From contig CAVSBW010000004.1 of NCBI GenBank assembly GCA_963726295.1, forward strand, positions 1 to 64,000: 64,000 bases of DNA. Reading direction: 5' to 3'. Each line of letters opens with the position of its first letter. The first letter of the stretch is position 1. Below the pieces are notes generated by a model, which was not told where the DNA came from, searched no databases, and saw only the letters and a program-made list of their open reading frames with translations. Below, in pieces: positions 56,947 to 64,000 of this stretch. Source of the DNA: DASSQJ01 sp963726295 (lineage in GTDB: Bacteria; Actinomycetota; Actinomycetes; Actinomycetales; Dermatophilaceae). Position numbers and translations under genes: made by a program.

Positions 56947-57849
56947 TCACCCGGGCGGCCTGCGTCTCCAGGCGAACCAGCCGGCGCCACCGGCGAGCAG
57001 TGCGACCAGGGCCGCCGCGGCGACCAGGGTGCCGGTGCCCCCGGTCCCGGTGCTGGAGGTGGGTTGCGCGGCGAGGGTGCCGGGCGGGTCGGACGGTGTG
57101 GCCGAGGCCGCGGACCCGTCGTCGGAGGGTGTCGACGACGGCGTGGTCGAGGCGGACGGGCTCGTCGCGCTCGAGGGCTTTCGCGTGACCTTGGTTCCGG
57201 AGGATGCCGTCCCGGTGGGGCCCGAGGTTCTGCCGCTGGTCCCGGAGGACGTGCTTCCTCCGCCCGAGGTCGTTCCCTTGGACGAGGTCGAGCCCCCGGA
57301 CGACGTGGTGCCACCGGTGCTCTTCGGCGCCGTGGTCGTGGTGCGCGGCGACGAGGTCGCCTTGGGGGTGGAGGTGGTGGTCTTCGGGGTGGACGTCGTC
57401 GTGGCCGCGGGTGGGGCGGTGCGCGGCTGGCCGCCCGAGCCGAACCTGAAGCCGATGACACTGCCGGCCGGCGGGTTGTAGCTCGTGACGCCCTGCGAGG
57501 AGTACGTCCACGAGCCACCGCGCGAGGCGTGGAAGAAGGCCCAGTACGCGGTGGACGGAGGCGTGCGCTGGCAGGGGTCGCTCGCCGGGAATCCGTCGAT
57601 CCTGCACACGAACCCCGGCTGGGCCGCCACGTACTTCACCTCGGCGACCGACGTCAGGGCGTCCGCCGCCGACCCGCCGCCGGGGGCGCAGCGGGTGGAG
57701 ATCGACGAGCCGTTGTCGATGACGACCGTGACGCCCGACGAGCCCGAGCAGGCGGCGGCCGCGGCCGGGCCGGCCCCGGCAGCCAGCCCGGCGCAGGCCA
57801 GGCCGGCCGCGGCGGCGGCACCGACGAGTTGCGACCGGAGGTGCCCCAT
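56947..57849 (-). CDS. secreted DUF4430 protein with C-terminal membrane anchor (transcobalamin beta-domain-like)
   Basis: A 300-residue exported protein. Residues 1-33 are a signal peptide (LVGAAAAAGLACAG then GPAAAAA). Residues ~34-138 are a compact domain with Cys34, Cys54, Cys82 and Cys93 and the DUF4430 features VTVVIDNGSS and WAFFHASRGGSWTYSSQGV (part). About residues 143-265 are a Thr/Ser/Pro wall-spanning linker. The end is a membrane segment (TLVAAAALVALLAGGAGWFAW) and Arg tail. DUF4430 is the beta domain of transcobalamin/intrinsic factor. ATG 57849 overlaps the upstream stop by 1 bp. B12 binding is inferred from context, not proven. Confidence 0.85.
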   Translation of the reverse strand: MGHLRSQLVGAAAAAGLACAGLAAGAGPAAAAACSGSSGVTVVIDNGSSISTRCAPGGGSAADALTSVAEVKYVAAQPGFVCRIDGFPASDPCQRTPPSTAYWAFFHASRGGSWTYSSQGVTSYNPPAGSVIGFRFGSGGQPRTAPPAATTTSTPKTTTSTPKATSSPRTTTTAPKSTGGTTSSGGSTSSKGTTSGGGSTSSGTSGRTSGPTGTASSGTKVTRKPSSATSPSASTTPSSTPSDDGSAASATPSDPPGTLAAQPTSSTGTGGTGTLVAAAALVALLAGGAGWFAWRRRPPG

Positions 57850-59264
57850 CAGGCGTGCGTCCCCCGGCGGCGCGAACCCCAGACGGCCAGAGCGCCCACC
57901 ACGAGAAGGGCCAACCCGACGAGCACCGGGACCAGCAGGTTCGAGCCGGTCTGGGCCAGGGAGGCCGGGCCGGCCGCGGCCCCGGCGACCGTGCTCGATG
58001 CGGACGGGTCGGACCCGCCGGCCGCCGCGCCGACGGTGCCGGACGCCGACGCCGAGGCCGACGCGGAGGAGGCCGAGCGACTCGTCGCGGGCGTCGAGGT
58101 GGTCGTGGCCGAGCCGCTCGAGGTCGTGGAGCCGGAGCCGGGGCTCGTGGTCGACGTCGTGGGGGAGGAGGTGGTCGGCGTCGGGCACGCGAAGGCCGGC
58201 AGCTGCGTGCTCGAACCCTCCGAGCTCACCGAGAGCAGGGACCCGCCGGCCAGTGCCAGCGCCGCCTGTGGCGTGGCCCGAAGGTCGGTGTCGCTCGGCG
58301 ACGTGGCCGAGCGGGTCGTGTCGTCGTACGCGAGGCCCCACCGCAGCGCCTCCGCCGCGGTGCAGTCGTACTGCAGCGAGGCGAGGAACGCCTGTCCGGC
58401 AGCGGCGGCCGCGGTGCGCCCGCCCGCCAGGAAGGCCTGGACGGCGAGGCCCGTGGTGTTGGCGTTCACCGGGTTGCCCGCGCCGGCCAGGCCGCCGGCG
58501 GGACCCTGCACCCCGGTGAGGTAGTCGAGCGCGGAACCGGCCTCCGTCGTGGTCCCGGTCGCGAGGAGCGCCTGCACCGCGAAGGCGGTGGAGTCGGGGT
58601 CGCTGACACAGGTGTCCCCGCCGATGGCCTCCCGGAAGCCGCCGTCGGCGCACTGCTGGGCCAGCAGGAGGGTCGTGGCCTCGCCCGGGGCGGGCGACCC
58701 CGCGCGGTCGAGCCCGATGATCGCGAGCGACTGGCTGATCGTGCTCGAGTAGTCGCAGGGGTCGTACCCGCAGCCGGTGGCCGGGAGGTCGGAGTAGCGG
58801 CCGGGCTCGGCGGCGCCGTAGGTGGCCTGGAGCTGCGCGACGAGGTCCGCCCCGCCGAAGCTCGCGGGGTCGCCACCGTGCGCCACGACGGCGAGGAGCA
58901 TCTTGGCGGTCGCCCCCGCGTAGGTGGAGGCGTAGTCCGTGCCCGTGTACTGGCCGACGATGGACGCGAGGAAGGCCATGGCTGCGTCGGCGGTGCCGGA
59001 CCCGACCCTGGCGCCGTCGAGGGCGAGCACGGCGTCGATGGTGTTGCCGCCGTCGGGGTAGGTGCTGCTCGGATAGGTGTAGTGGTCGCCGTCGACGAGC
59101 GTGGCGGCGATGAACGAGCCGGCGAGCCCTGCGCGCTCGCTCGTGGACGTGGGGGCGTCCGCCGCGGCGGCGGAGGTGGCCAGCCCCGGGGCGACGACGA
59201 GCGCGGCGCCGGCGGCCACGACGGTGACTGCCCGGGCGAACAGCCCGGTGCGGGTGGTGGACAT
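57849..59264 (-). CDS. secreted alpha/alpha-barrel repeat protein with LAxTG wall anchor (transcobalamin alpha-domain-like)
   Basis: A 471-residue exported protein. The signal peptide is residues 1-35 (AVTVVAAGAALVVAPGLA, cleavage near SAAAA). Residues ~45-360 contain repeated helical pairs with the squalene/prenyltransferase-type repeat look (NTIDAVLALDGA, STISQSLAIIGLDRAG, STAFAVQALLATG, NTTGLAVQAFLAGG). Conserved Cys and QQCADGGF lie between. A Ser/Thr linker follows (about 365-430), then the sortase signal LAQTG at 436-440, a hydrophobic segment and SRRRGTHA. The class E sortase motif LAxTG predicts covalent wall attachment. The start is ATG 59264 behind GAGAGGG. It is the first gene after the B12 riboswitch. 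Confidence 0.87.
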   Translation of the reverse strand: MSTTRTGLFARAVTVVAAGAALVVAPGLATSAAAADAPTSTSERAGLAGSFIAATLVDGDHYTYPSSTYPDGGNTIDAVLALDGARVGSGTADAAMAFLASIVGQYTGTDYASTYAGATAKMLLAVVAHGGDPASFGGADLVAQLQATYGAAEPGRYSDLPATGCGYDPCDYSSTISQSLAIIGLDRAGSPAPGEATTLLLAQQCADGGFREAIGGDTCVSDPDSTAFAVQALLATGTTTEAGSALDYLTGVQGPAGGLAGAGNPVNANTTGLAVQAFLAGGRTAAAAAGQAFLASLQYDCTAAEALRWGLAYDDTTRSATSPSDTDLRATPQAALALAGGSLLSVSSEGSSTQLPAFACPTPTTSSPTTSTTSPGSGSTTSSGSATTTSTPATSRSASSASASASASGTVGAAAGGSDPSASSTVAGAAAGPASLAQTGSNLLVPVLVGLALLVVGALAVWGSRRRGTHA

Positions 59265-59279
59265 GGGTCCCTCTCTGAG

Positions 59280-59331
59280 CGGTTCGGTGACGAAGGACCC
59301 GAACCGCCGGGAGCCCGGCGCACTCGGGCTC
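59280..59331 (-). promoter_or_regulatory. expression-platform hairpins between riboswitch and start codon
   Basis: On the transcript, GAGCCCG/CGGGCTC (59311-59317 with 59325-59331) is followed by CGGTTCGG/CCGAACCG (59280-59287 with 59299-59306). The second lies just before the AGAGAGGG ribosome-binding site. They are candidates for the regulatory switch. Confidence 0.5.
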
Positions 59332-59344
59332 CGTCCCGCGATCC

Positions 59345-59485
59345 TCGACGGTGGTGATGGAGCCGCTCGCACCTGTCGGGCATTCCGACTTGCCACCTCG
59401 CGGTGGCCCACGGCTGCGGGACAGCGCCGGACTTCGACCGGCTTCCCCCGACAGGTGCGTGTGGGTTGCCGCTCCGAGGAGCGGC
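59345..59485 (-). promoter_or_regulatory. cobalamin riboswitch
   Basis: On the minus strand the B12-riboswitch core is plain: GGGGAAGCCGGT, then AGTCCGGCGCTGTCCCGCAGCCGTG, given as GCTGTCCCGCAGCCGTG, and the B12 box AGTCGGAATG. A perfect 12-bp stem closes it: GCACCTGTCGGG (transcript 5' side, plus 59447-59458) and CCCGACAGGTGC (59369-59380). A hairpin CCGCTCC/GGAGCGG (59469-59484) lies just 5' of it. The compact form lacks long peripheral arms. It controls the ECF/transcobalamin-like operon, presumably repressing it when cobalamin is plentiful. Confidence 0.92.
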
Positions 59486-59539
59486 GGGGCCGACTCTACT
59501 CCCGATGAAACCCGGTCGGAACCACGTCCCGGGCGCCGT

Positions 59540-59765
59540 TATCATCGTCACCACAGGCGTTCGAGCCGTCATCAGCGGCGAGCCTCCGGAAGAACGGGAT
59601 GCCGTGCGCGGCGTCCTCACTAGACCCGGACGTCGGGGTCACGTCACGACCTGGCGCAAGAGCGGTCGCCCCCCGGGGCGGCAAGCGAGGTGGTACCGCG
59701 GTGGTGCCCGGTCACGAGCCGGACCCGTCGTCCTCGTGGCAGAGCACCGTCGACCGCCAGGAGCA
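59540..59765 (+). promoter_or_regulatory. T-box leader of ileS, short specifier hairpin (translational type)
   Basis: The T-box sequence AGGTGGTACCGCG is at 59688-59700. Upstream, GCCG (59565-59568) pairs with CGGC (59576-59579), presenting loop TCATCAG with the Ile codon ATC. That matches the ultrashort Stem I of actinobacterial ileS T-boxes, where the codon is in the apical loop. A TATCAT element at 59540-59545 could be the -10 box. GTCCT at 59729-59733 can pair with the AGGAG (59759-59763) before the start codon, suggesting control of translation by uncharged tRNA-Ile. Confidence 0.85.
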
Positions 59766-59773
59766 CCCCCGCC

Positions 59774-62700
59774 ATGACCTACCCGAAGGTGTCCACGACC
59801 GGTGAGCACACCGGCGCCGCGTTCGGTGTGCCCGCGAGCCCCCGCTTCCCCGAGATCGAGGAGGCGGTGCTCGCCCACTGGGCGGCCGACGACACCTTCC
59901 GCGCCTCGGTCGAGAACCGGCCGGCCGGCGAGGACGGTGACAACGAGTTCGTCTTCTACGACGGACCCCCCTTCGCCAACGGGCTGCCCCACTACGGGCA
60001 CCTCCTCACCGGTTACGTCAAGGACGTCGTGCCGCGGTACGAGACGATGCGCGGCCACCGCGTGGAGCGCCGGTTCGGGTGGGACACCCACGGCCTGCCG
60101 GCCGAGCTCGAGGCGATGAGCCAGCTCGGCATCAAGACCAAGGAGGAGATCCTCGAGCTGGGGATCGAGACCTTCAACGCTCGGTGCCGCGACTCGGTGA
60201 TGAAGTACGCCGGCGAGTGGCGCACCTACGTGACGCGGCAGGCGCGCTGGGTCGACTTCGACAACGACTACAAGACCCTGAACAGCACGTTCATGGAGTC
60301 GGTGCTCTGGGCGTTCAAGACCCTCTACGACAAGGGCCTGGTGTACGAGGGGTTCCGGTGCCTGCCGTACTGCTGGAACGACCAGACCCCGCTGTCCAAC
60401 CACGAGCTGCGTATGGACGAGGACGTCTACAAGAACCGGCAGGACCCGGCCGTCACCGTGGGCTACCGGCTGGAGACCGGCGAGCTCGCGCTCGTCTGGA
60501 CGACGACGCCGTGGACGCTCCCGAGCAACCTGGCGATGGCGGTCCGCGAGGACATCGACTACGTCGTCGTCGAGTCGGACTTCTCGGGCCGCACCGAGCG
60601 GTACGTGCTCGCCGAGGCCCGCCTGGCCTCCTACGCCCGGGAGCTGGGTGAGGACGCCGCCGACCGCGTCGTCGCGCGGATGACCGGCGCCGACCTCGTG
60701 GGCCGCAGGTACACGCCGCCGTTCTCGTACTACACGGGTCACCCGAACAGCCACGTCGTGCTGGCCGCGGACTACGTCACCACCGACGACGGCTCCGGGA
60801 TCGTCCACATCGCTCCGGCCTTCGGTGAGGAGGACAAGCAGCTCACCGACCGGCACGACATCCGGCCCGTGGTGCCGGTCGGCCCCGACGGCCGCTTCAC
60901 CTACCCGGTCACCGACTACGAGGGCCTGCACGTCTTCGACGCCAACCCGGTGATCATCGAGCACCTGAAGGCGGCGACCCGCGGCGAGGGCGACCGGGGC
61001 TCGGTCACCGAGGGCACCGTGCTCGTCCGGCGCGAGACCTACGACCACAGCTACCCGCACTGCTGGCGCTGCCGCGAGCCCCTCATCTACATGGCGGTCT
61101 CGTCCTGGTTCGTCGAGGTCACGGCGTTCAAGGACCGGATGGTCGAGCTCAACCAGGAGATCACCTGGGTGCCGGAGCACGTCAAGGACGGGCAGTTCGG
61201 CAAGTGGCTCGAGAACGCCCGCGACTGGTCGATCTCGCGCAACCGCTTCTGGGGCAGCCCGATCCCGGTGTGGAAGTCCGACGACCCCGGGCACCCGCGC
61301 ATCGACGTCTACGGCTCGTTCGAGGAGCTCGAGCGCGACTTCGGCACGCTGCCGCGCAACGAGAAGGGCGAACCCGACCTGCACCGTCCCTTCGTCGACC
61401 GGCTGACCCGACCCAACCCCGACGACCCCACCGGCAACTCGACGATGCGCCGTGTCGAGGACGTGCTCGACGTGTGGTTCGACTCCGGGTCGATGAGCTT
61501 CGCCCAGGTGCACTACCCGTTCGAGAACGCCGAGTGGTTCGAGCACCACTTCCCGGGCGACTTCATCGTCGAGTACATCGGCCAGACACGCGGCTGGTTC
61601 TACACGCTCCACATCCTCGCCACCGCGCTCTTCGACCGGCCTGCCTTCAGCTCCTGCGTCAGCCACGGCATCGTGCTCGGCAACGACGGCCAGAAGATGA
61701 GCAAGTCACTGCGCAACTACCCCGACGTGTTCGAGGTGTTCGACCGCGACGGCGCGGACGCGATGCGCTGGTTCCTCATGTCGAGCCCGATCCTGCGCGG
61801 CGGCAACCTCGTCGTCACGGAGGAGGGCATCCGCGAGGGCGTGCGGCAGGTGATCATCCCGCTCTGGAACAGCTGGTACTTCTTCAGCCTCTACGCCAAC
61901 GCCGCCAACGGCGGCGCCGGCCACGACGCGCGCTGGTCGACCGACTCCACCGACCCGCTCGACCGCTACCTGCTCGCGAAGCTGCGCGCCCTCGTGGCCA
62001 CCGTCACGGCGCAGATGGACGACTACGACGTCCCCGGTGCCAGCGAGTCGGTGCGCGGGTTCGTCGACGTGCTCACCAACTGGTACATCCGGCGTTCGCG
62101 GGAGAGGTTCTGGGACACCGGGGCCGGCGACGGCTCGGCCGCTGAGGCCGCCTTCGACACGCTGTACACGGCGCTTGAGGTGCTCACGAGGCTGTGCGCC
62201 CCACTGCTGCCGCTCGTCACCGAGGAGGTGTGGCGCGGTCTCACCGGCGGCCGCTCGGTGCACCTCGCCGACTGGCCGTCGCCTGACGACCTGCCGGCGG
62301 ATGACGCCCTCGTCGCCGCCATGGACCAGGTGCGCGCGGTCTGCTCCACCGGGTCCTCGCTGCGCAAGGCCGAGGGGCTGCGGGTGCGCCTGCCGCTCGC
62401 CTCGATGACGGTCGTCTCCGCCGACCCGGAGGGCCTGGCGCCCTTCAAGGGCATCGTCGCCGACGAGCTAAACGTCAGGGCGGTGGCGGTGCTCGACGTG
62501 GCCGAGGCCCACGAGTCCGACTTCGGCATCACCCAGCGCCTCACCGTGAACGCGCGCGCCGCCGGGCCGCGGCTGGGCCGGGACGTCCAGGCCGCGATCA
62601 AGGGGTCGAAGACCGGTGACTGGTCCGTCGCGGCCGACGGCACGGTCACCACCGGTGGGCTCGGCCTCGTCGAGGGCGAGTACACGCTCGAGACCGTGGT

Positions 62701-63052
62701 CGACGAGGCCGGTGAAGGCTCGCACGCCACGGCCATGCTGCCGGGCGGTGGCTTCGTGGTCCTCGACACCGCGACCACGCCCGAGCTGCAGCGCGAGGGG
62801 CTGGCCCGTGACCTCGTCCGGGCGGTGCAGCAGGCCCGCAAGGACGCCGGTCTGGACGTCTCCGACCGGATCGTGCTGGAGGTGGGCGGCGCCCCCGCGG
62901 TCGTCGAGGCGCTCGAGGTCCATCGCGACCTCGTCGCCGGCGAGACCCTCGCCACCGAGGTGGCCGCCCTCGACGCGCCCACCGGCGACGGCGTCACCAC
63001 CGTCACCGTCGGCGACGGCACGACCGCCCACCTCCGGGTCCGCCGCAGCTGA
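59774..63052 (+). CDS. ileS: isoleucyl-tRNA synthetase
   Basis: A 1092-residue class I synthetase, larger than the ~940-residue E. coli type and similar in size to the eukaryote-like IleRS class that is often naturally mupirocin-tolerant. The HIGH motif is LPHYGHLLTGYV and KMSKS is GQKMSKSLRN. The editing domain has TTPWTLPSNLA. The C-terminal tRNA-binding part carries LVRAVQQARKDAGLDVSDRI, as pieces QQARKDAGL and SDRIVLE. The start is ATG 59774 after AGGAGCACC. It is controlled by the T-box leader. The downstream DNA is pseudogenised. Confidence 0.95.
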   Translation: MTYPKVSTTGEHTGAAFGVPASPRFPEIEEAVLAHWAADDTFRASVENRPAGEDGDNEFVFYDGPPFANGLPHYGHLLTGYVKDVVPRYETMRGHRVERRFGWDTHGLPAELEAMSQLGIKTKEEILELGIETFNARCRDSVMKYAGEWRTYVTRQARWVDFDNDYKTLNSTFMESVLWAFKTLYDKGLVYEGFRCLPYCWNDQTPLSNHELRMDEDVYKNRQDPAVTVGYRLETGELALVWTTTPWTLPSNLAMAVREDIDYVVVESDFSGRTERYVLAEARLASYARELGEDAADRVVARMTGADLVGRRYTPPFSYYTGHPNSHVVLAADYVTTDDGSGIVHIAPAFGEEDKQLTDRHDIRPVVPVGPDGRFTYPVTDYEGLHVFDANPVIIEHLKAATRGEGDRGSVTEGTVLVRRETYDHSYPHCWRCREPLIYMAVSSWFVEVTAFKDRMVELNQEITWVPEHVKDGQFGKWLENARDWSISRNRFWGSPIPVWKSDDPGHPRIDVYGSFEELERDFGTLPRNEKGEPDLHRPFVDRLTRPNPDDPTGNSTMRRVEDVLDVWFDSGSMSFAQVHYPFENAEWFEHHFPGDFIVEYIGQTRGWFYTLHILATALFDRPAFSSCVSHGIVLGNDGQKMSKSLRNYPDVFEVFDRDGADAMRWFLMSSPILRGGNLVVTEEGIREGVRQVIIPLWNSWYFFSLYANAANGGAGHDARWSTDSTDPLDRYLLAKLRALVATVTAQMDDYDVPGASESVRGFVDVLTNWYIRRSRERFWDTGAGDGSAAEAAFDTLYTALEVLTRLCAPLLPLVTEEVWRGLTGGRSVHLADWPSPDDLPADDALVAAMDQVRAVCSTGSSLRKAEGLRVRLPLASMTVVSADPEGLAPFKGIVADELNVRAVAVLDVAEAHESDFGITQRLTVNARAAGPRLGRDVQAAIKGSKTGDWSVAADGTVTTGGLGLVEGEYTLETVVDEAGEGSHATAMLPGGGFVVLDTATTPELQREGLARDLVRAVQQARKDAGLDVSDRIVLEVGGAPAVVEALEVHRDLVAGETLATEVAALDAPTGDGVTTVTVGDGTTAHLRVRRS

Positions 63053-63055
63053 CCG

Positions 63056-63409
63056 CGCCCCCACTCGTGCCCTCCCCCTCCGGTTCCATCGGAGGATCCC
63101 GATGCCACCGGCCAGGGTGCCGACGAAGACGAACGGGGGCAGGGACGTGGCGTAGGCGGCAAGAGCCCCGAGGATGAGCGCGGCTCCGGTCCACCTGGGG
63201 ATGGGGAGCGCGAGGATCGCGACCCCCATCGCGATCACCGTGGCATAGCCGACAGTGCCGGCGATCCCGGACACCGCCTCGAACCAGGACGGCAGGTTGC
63301 GATCGTCGCCCTGGGGTCCCATCCACTACGGCACCGATGCCAGGACCACGGCGGGCACGACCGCCCACTGCGCCACTCTGGTCACCGTCGCCGTCCAACC
63401 CGGGCGCAT
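63056..63409 (-). pseudogene. membrane-protein pseudogene with in-frame TAG
   Basis: Reading from ATG 63409 (after GAGGAGG), the frame begins MRPGWTATVTRVAQWAVV, then hits TAG at 63326-63328, and continues in the same frame as WMGPQGDDRNLPSWFEAVSG with two membrane segments (TVGYATVIAMGVAILALPIP; ALAAYATSLPPFVFVGTLAGG). A Tyr codon (TAC) changed to TAG is the simplest reading. A shorter protein from ATG 63322 could still be made. The 3' end runs into the antisense of ileS without a stop of its own, so the gene is also truncated there. Confidence 0.6.
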
Positions 63410-63414
63410 CCTCC

Positions 63415-63513
63415 TCAGGACCCGGCCATGAGGAACAGGGCGACGCCGGAGATCACTGTCGCGATCGCGAGGGGCACGAGGATCCCCCAGACCTGCCAGT
63501 AGGGGCTGCTACT
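63415..63513 (-). pseudogene. 3' fragment of a membrane-protein gene
   Basis: Only the last ~32 codons remain: SSPYWQVWGILVPLAIATV, then VISGVALFLMAGS and a stop. It stops 6 bp before the start of the next gene, as in an operon. At its upstream end the frame breaks where a plus-strand kinase fragment begins. Confidence 0.5.
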
Positions 63514-63791
63514 TCACCGTGGCCGAAGCCCTCGCGAACACCCTCAAGCACGCGCGCGCCCGGCGGGTGTGCGTGGAGCTGGCCCGCTGCGGCGATGACC
63601 TGCGCGTCATCGTGACCGACGACGGGGTGAGGTTCCGACCGGCCGACCCTCTCCACGTGAGGGGGCAGGGGCTCACGGGCATGAAGGACAGGTTCGCCGC
63701 ACTCGATGGGAGTGTCGACGTGGACAGCCGTCCGGGCCGCGGCACCACCGTGTCCGCGCGAATCTCGGTCGGCGCCTCGCTCGCGTCCTGA
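63510..63791 (+). pseudogene. truncated histidine kinase: C-terminal HATPase domain only
   Basis: About 94 codons beginning YFTVAEALANTLKHARA, which is the N-box region of HisKA_3-type kinases. It continues with VIVTDDGVRF (G1), GQGLTGMKDRFAALDG (G2) and RGTTVSARI, ending at a stop. The dimerisation, phospho-acceptor and sensor parts are absent, and no start signal is seen (GTG 63519 is in frame). It abuts the minus-strand membrane fragment at 63510-63513, so a deletion probably fused the remains of two opposite-strand genes. Confidence 0.75.
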
Positions 63792-63833
63792 TGGTGCACT
63801 CCCAGCAGCGCACCACGACCATCCGCGCCCCCC

Positions 63834-64000
63834 TCAGGAGCCGGAGCGGTGGAGCAGCCTGTCCGTCGTGGCCAACACCCGGAAGGCAGCGCGTTGCAGG
63901 GGAATGGGTGGCCCCGCCAGGTACATGTCGTGAGCTAGCCCGAGGCGGGCCGAGACCGGGAGCGAGGGCATGCCCGTGGGCTTGACGCGTCCTTCGCGGG
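63834..64000 (-). CDS. C-terminal part of an unidentified protein (runs off window)
   Basis: The minus-strand frame is open from the right edge to a TGA at 63834-63836 (about 55 codons). It reads VKPTGMPSLPVSARLGLAHD, then MYLAGPPIPLQRAAFRVLA and TTDRLLHRSGS. The amino-acid mix is protein-like and unlike an antisense shadow, but no family is recognised. Confidence 0.4.
   Translation of the reverse strand, partial: REGRVKPTGMPSLPVSARLGLAHDMYLAGPPIPLQRAAFRVLATTDRLLHRSGS

Noticed and set aside
62468..63055. Continuation of the pseudogene frame across the ileS end
   Set aside because: Antisense to conserved ileS sequence; product becomes Gly/Arg/Val-rich without hydrophobic segments.

Overview
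The window is high-GC DNA with many GTG starts and tightly overlapping ATGA/GTGA gene junctions. The tig-clpP1-clpP2-clpX order, a group II truncated haemoglobin, the actinobacterial PepN type, a translational T-box on ileS and an LAxTG-type wall-anchor motif all point to an actinobacterium, most likely a micrococcal lineage such as Intrasporangiaceae. The genus is an inference. The DNA is chromosomal and mostly housekeeping. I saw no transposase, integrase, phage gene or CRISPR array.

Layout. 1-5 kb: an FtsX-type ABC exporter operon (two permeases, two ATPases). 5-10 kb: TesB thioesterase, a divergent MocR regulator/YczE membrane-protein pair with a direct-repeat operator, and an MFS exporter. 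10-15 kb: a complete livKHMGF branched-chain amino-acid importer. 15-19 kb: a RecQ-like helicase ending in a phosphoribosyltransferase-type motif, and a NarL/DesK-type two-component system. 19-31 kb: a small membrane protein, a beta-lactamase-fold hydrolase, a hot-dog thioesterase, an MFS protein, a glycerophosphodiesterase, a GH13 glucosidase, GlbO, an MscS channel and PepN. 31-37 kb: RpiB, a SpoIIE-type phosphatase, TrmB, tRNA-Pro(TGG), tRNA-Gly(TCC), a DUF389 protein and a TrkH/TrkA potassium system. 37-44 kb: trigger factor, a LacI regulator diverging from an MFS gene across a perfect palindrome, and clpP1-clpP2-clpX. 44-49 kb: a MoxR/DUF58/DUF4129 locus followed by an orphan C39-like cysteine peptidase. 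49-53 kb: ValRS, a PlsC-type acyltransferase and a DUF4916 Nudix-like protein.

The most striking region is 53.2-59.5 kb: a minus-strand operon preceded by a cobalamin riboswitch. In transcription order it encodes a secreted alpha/alpha-barrel repeat protein with an LAxTG wall anchor, a secreted membrane-tethered DUF4430 protein, EcfT, a fused double-ATPase EcfA and a membrane S-component. The two extracellular proteins match, as separate polypeptides, the alpha and beta domains of animal transcobalamin/intrinsic factor. I infer a surface vitamin B12 capture-and-import system. Back to back with its riboswitch is a T-box leader with a very short specifier hairpin, driving ileS on the other strand.

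The last kilobase (63.06-64 kb) is decayed: a membrane-protein gene with an in-frame TAG, a 3' fragment of another membrane gene, and the abutting C-terminal ATPase domain of a histidine kinase, which looks like a deletion scar.
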